From the NCBI GenBank assembly GCA_015520425.1, contig WAQC01000100.1, forward strand, positions 1 to 13,138: DNA of 13,138 bases, written 5' to 3'. This document shows, in pieces, positions 12,065-13,138 of this stretch (its first letter is position 1; each line of letters starts with the position of its first letter). The DNA comes from Candidatus Pelearchaeum sp. GTDB taxonomy: Archaea > Thermoproteota > Nitrososphaeria_A > Caldarchaeales > Caldarchaeaceae. A model generated the notes under the pieces. That model was given only the letters and a program-made list of their open reading frames with translations, was not told the origin of the DNA and did not search any database. The position numbers and the translations under genes were made by a program.

Positions 12065-13138
12065 ATGTGCGCTAACCTGCTGGGAAAGCCTGTAAGGCGG
12101 CTTGAGGATAAGCGCCTCCTAGTGGGGGAGGCTAGATTCATAGAAGACATAAACCTCCCCCGCGCGCTTTACTGTGTATTCCTCAGAAGCCCAGTCCCGC
12201 ATGCTAGGATAAGGAGGATAAACGCTGAGAGAGCGCTGAAAAACCCGCGCGTCCGCGCTGTAATAGATGGGAAGCTAGTAGCCGCGCGGGCCAGGCCGCT
12301 CTACACACTCATAGACAAAACCCGCTACTATGGAATAGCCGTTGATAAGGCAAGGTACGTGGGCGAGCCTCTTGCCATGATACTCGCAGAAACACGCGAA
12401 GACGCGCTAGACGCGGCTGAGGAGGTTGAGATAGACTACGAGCCGCTAACCCCGCTCATAGACCCAGAAGAGGCTTTTAGAAACAACGAGACACTGCTCC
12501 ACGAAGAGCTGGGCTCAAACATCGCTGTGAGCAAGAAGCTAACATACGGCGATGTTGATGGCGCCTTCGCCGAGGCTGACGAGAAGGTCAGCTGTAAGCT
12601 GTACTTTGATAGGTATGCCGCAGCTCCTATAGAGTGTTGCGGCGTGCTGGTGGATTACTCACCAAACGATGGTAGCCTAACAATCTACGACAACCAGCAG
12701 ACGCCAGCGCTCTTCCATGGAATCATAGCAGACGCGCTAGGAATGCCGAGCAATAAGCTGCGCTTCATAGAGCCTGAGATAGGCGGCGGCTTTGGGGTGA
12801 AGATAATGCTCTACCCCTACGTCTTCCTCCTCGCGCTAGCTGCTCTGGAGCTTAGAAGACCAGTGAAGTGGATTGAGACGCGGAGGGAGCATCTAGCAGC
12901 AATGGCGCACAACTCCAACAGGGTGTTTGACGCCGAGATGGCGCTGAGACGGGACGGGGAAATCCTAGCCCTCAGAACCAAGATGATAGAAGACTGCGGC
13001 GCATACGTTAGGCTTCCAGACCCAGGTGGTATAATACGCTCGCTCATGACATACCTAGGCTGCTACCGCGTGCGAAACGTGGAGGTTGAGGCTCATGTCG
13101 TTATGACTAACAAGTGCCCAACAGGGCCTGTGAGGGGC
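12065..13138 (+). CDS. Molybdenum hydroxylase large subunit (xanthine dehydrogenase/CoxL superfamily), 3' truncated
   Basis: The frame is open from ATG 12065 to the right edge (358 residues; the family is usually about 750-800 aa). The N-terminal part has the family start LLGKPVRRLEDKRLLVGEARFIEDI and FLRSPVPHARI, the hammerhead domain RYVGEPLAMILAETREDA, and then the cofactor domain with EIGGGFGVK (GGGFG at 240-244), which contacts the molybdopterin cytosine dinucleotide. Residues TNKCPTGPVRG at 348-358 align with the TNKxPxGxYRGxGRP loop of aldehyde oxidases, xanthine dehydrogenases and form II CoxL. The form I CO dehydrogenase motif AYxCSFR would need a different, longer loop. So it is not a form I CO dehydrogenase; the substrate may be an aldehyde, purine or other heterocycle. 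FAD and iron-sulfur subunits are not upstream and may lie beyond the window. No Tat signal. Confidence 0.93.
   Translation, partial: MCANLLGKPVRRLEDKRLLVGEARFIEDINLPRALYCVFLRSPVPHARIRRINAERALKNPRVRAVIDGKLVAARARPLYTLIDKTRYYGIAVDKARYVGEPLAMILAETREDALDAAEEVEIDYEPLTPLIDPEEAFRNNETLLHEELGSNIAVSKKLTYGDVDGAFAEADEKVSCKLYFDRYAAAPIECCGVLVDYSPNDGSLTIYDNQQTPALFHGIIADALGMPSNKLRFIEPEIGGGFGVKIMLYPYVFLLALAALELRRPVKWIETRREHLAAMAHNSNRVFDAEMALRRDGEILALRTKMIEDCGAYVRLPDPGGIIRSLMTYLGCYRVRNVEVEAHVVMTNKCPTGPVRG

Noticed and set aside
12065..13138. Form I carbon monoxide dehydrogenase large subunit
   Set aside because: The TNKxPTGPVRG register does not leave room for the AYxCSFR active-site loop.

Overview
The window reads as chromosomal DNA of a thermophilic archaeon, most likely of the TACK group. 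The evidence is an archaeal/eukaryotic-type glycyl-tRNA synthetase, an archaeal tRNA-splicing endonuclease, TATA boxes about 23-34 bp upstream of many start codons (leaderless or short-leader transcripts), Shine-Dalgarno (SD) sites of the GGAGGTG type inside gene clusters, and heavy use of AGG, CGC and ATA codons. RING-like zinc fingers recall Caldarchaeum-type archaea (Aigarchaeota), which carry a ubiquitin-like system, but that placement is inference.

Left part (1-2139): the 3' end of a RING-finger gene, a small coiled-coil protein, a convergent long coiled-coil protein, and a four-helix membrane protein ending in a cytoplasmic RING-like domain. The two RING domains share identical spacing of their last six zinc ligands. 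This is the most unusual part of the window. glyS follows the membrane RING gene at 51 bp.

Middle part (2191-7103): glyS, a PhoU-like (DUF47) helical protein, and the catalytic-type subunit of the tRNA-splicing endonuclease, all on the plus strand. Then, on the minus strand, come a two-domain thiosulfate sulfurtransferase (rhodanese), a fusion of a GcvH-like domain (without the lipoyl lysine) to a TusA-like domain, and a small orphan protein. Rhodanese plus GcvH-TusA looks like a sulfur-relay pair.

Right part (7247-end): a complete branched-chain-amino-acid-type (HAAT/Liv) ABC transporter, made of a Tat-exported binding protein, two permeases and two ATPases. It is followed at 42 bp by the 5' part of a molybdenum hydroxylase large subunit (xanthine dehydrogenase/CoxL superfamily). 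Its last visible residues fit aldehyde oxidase, xanthine dehydrogenase and form II CoxL rather than form I CO dehydrogenase. The layout suggests uptake of an organic substrate followed by hydroxylation or oxidation, though each block has its own TATA box. No tRNA, rRNA, insertion sequence or CRISPR array was seen.
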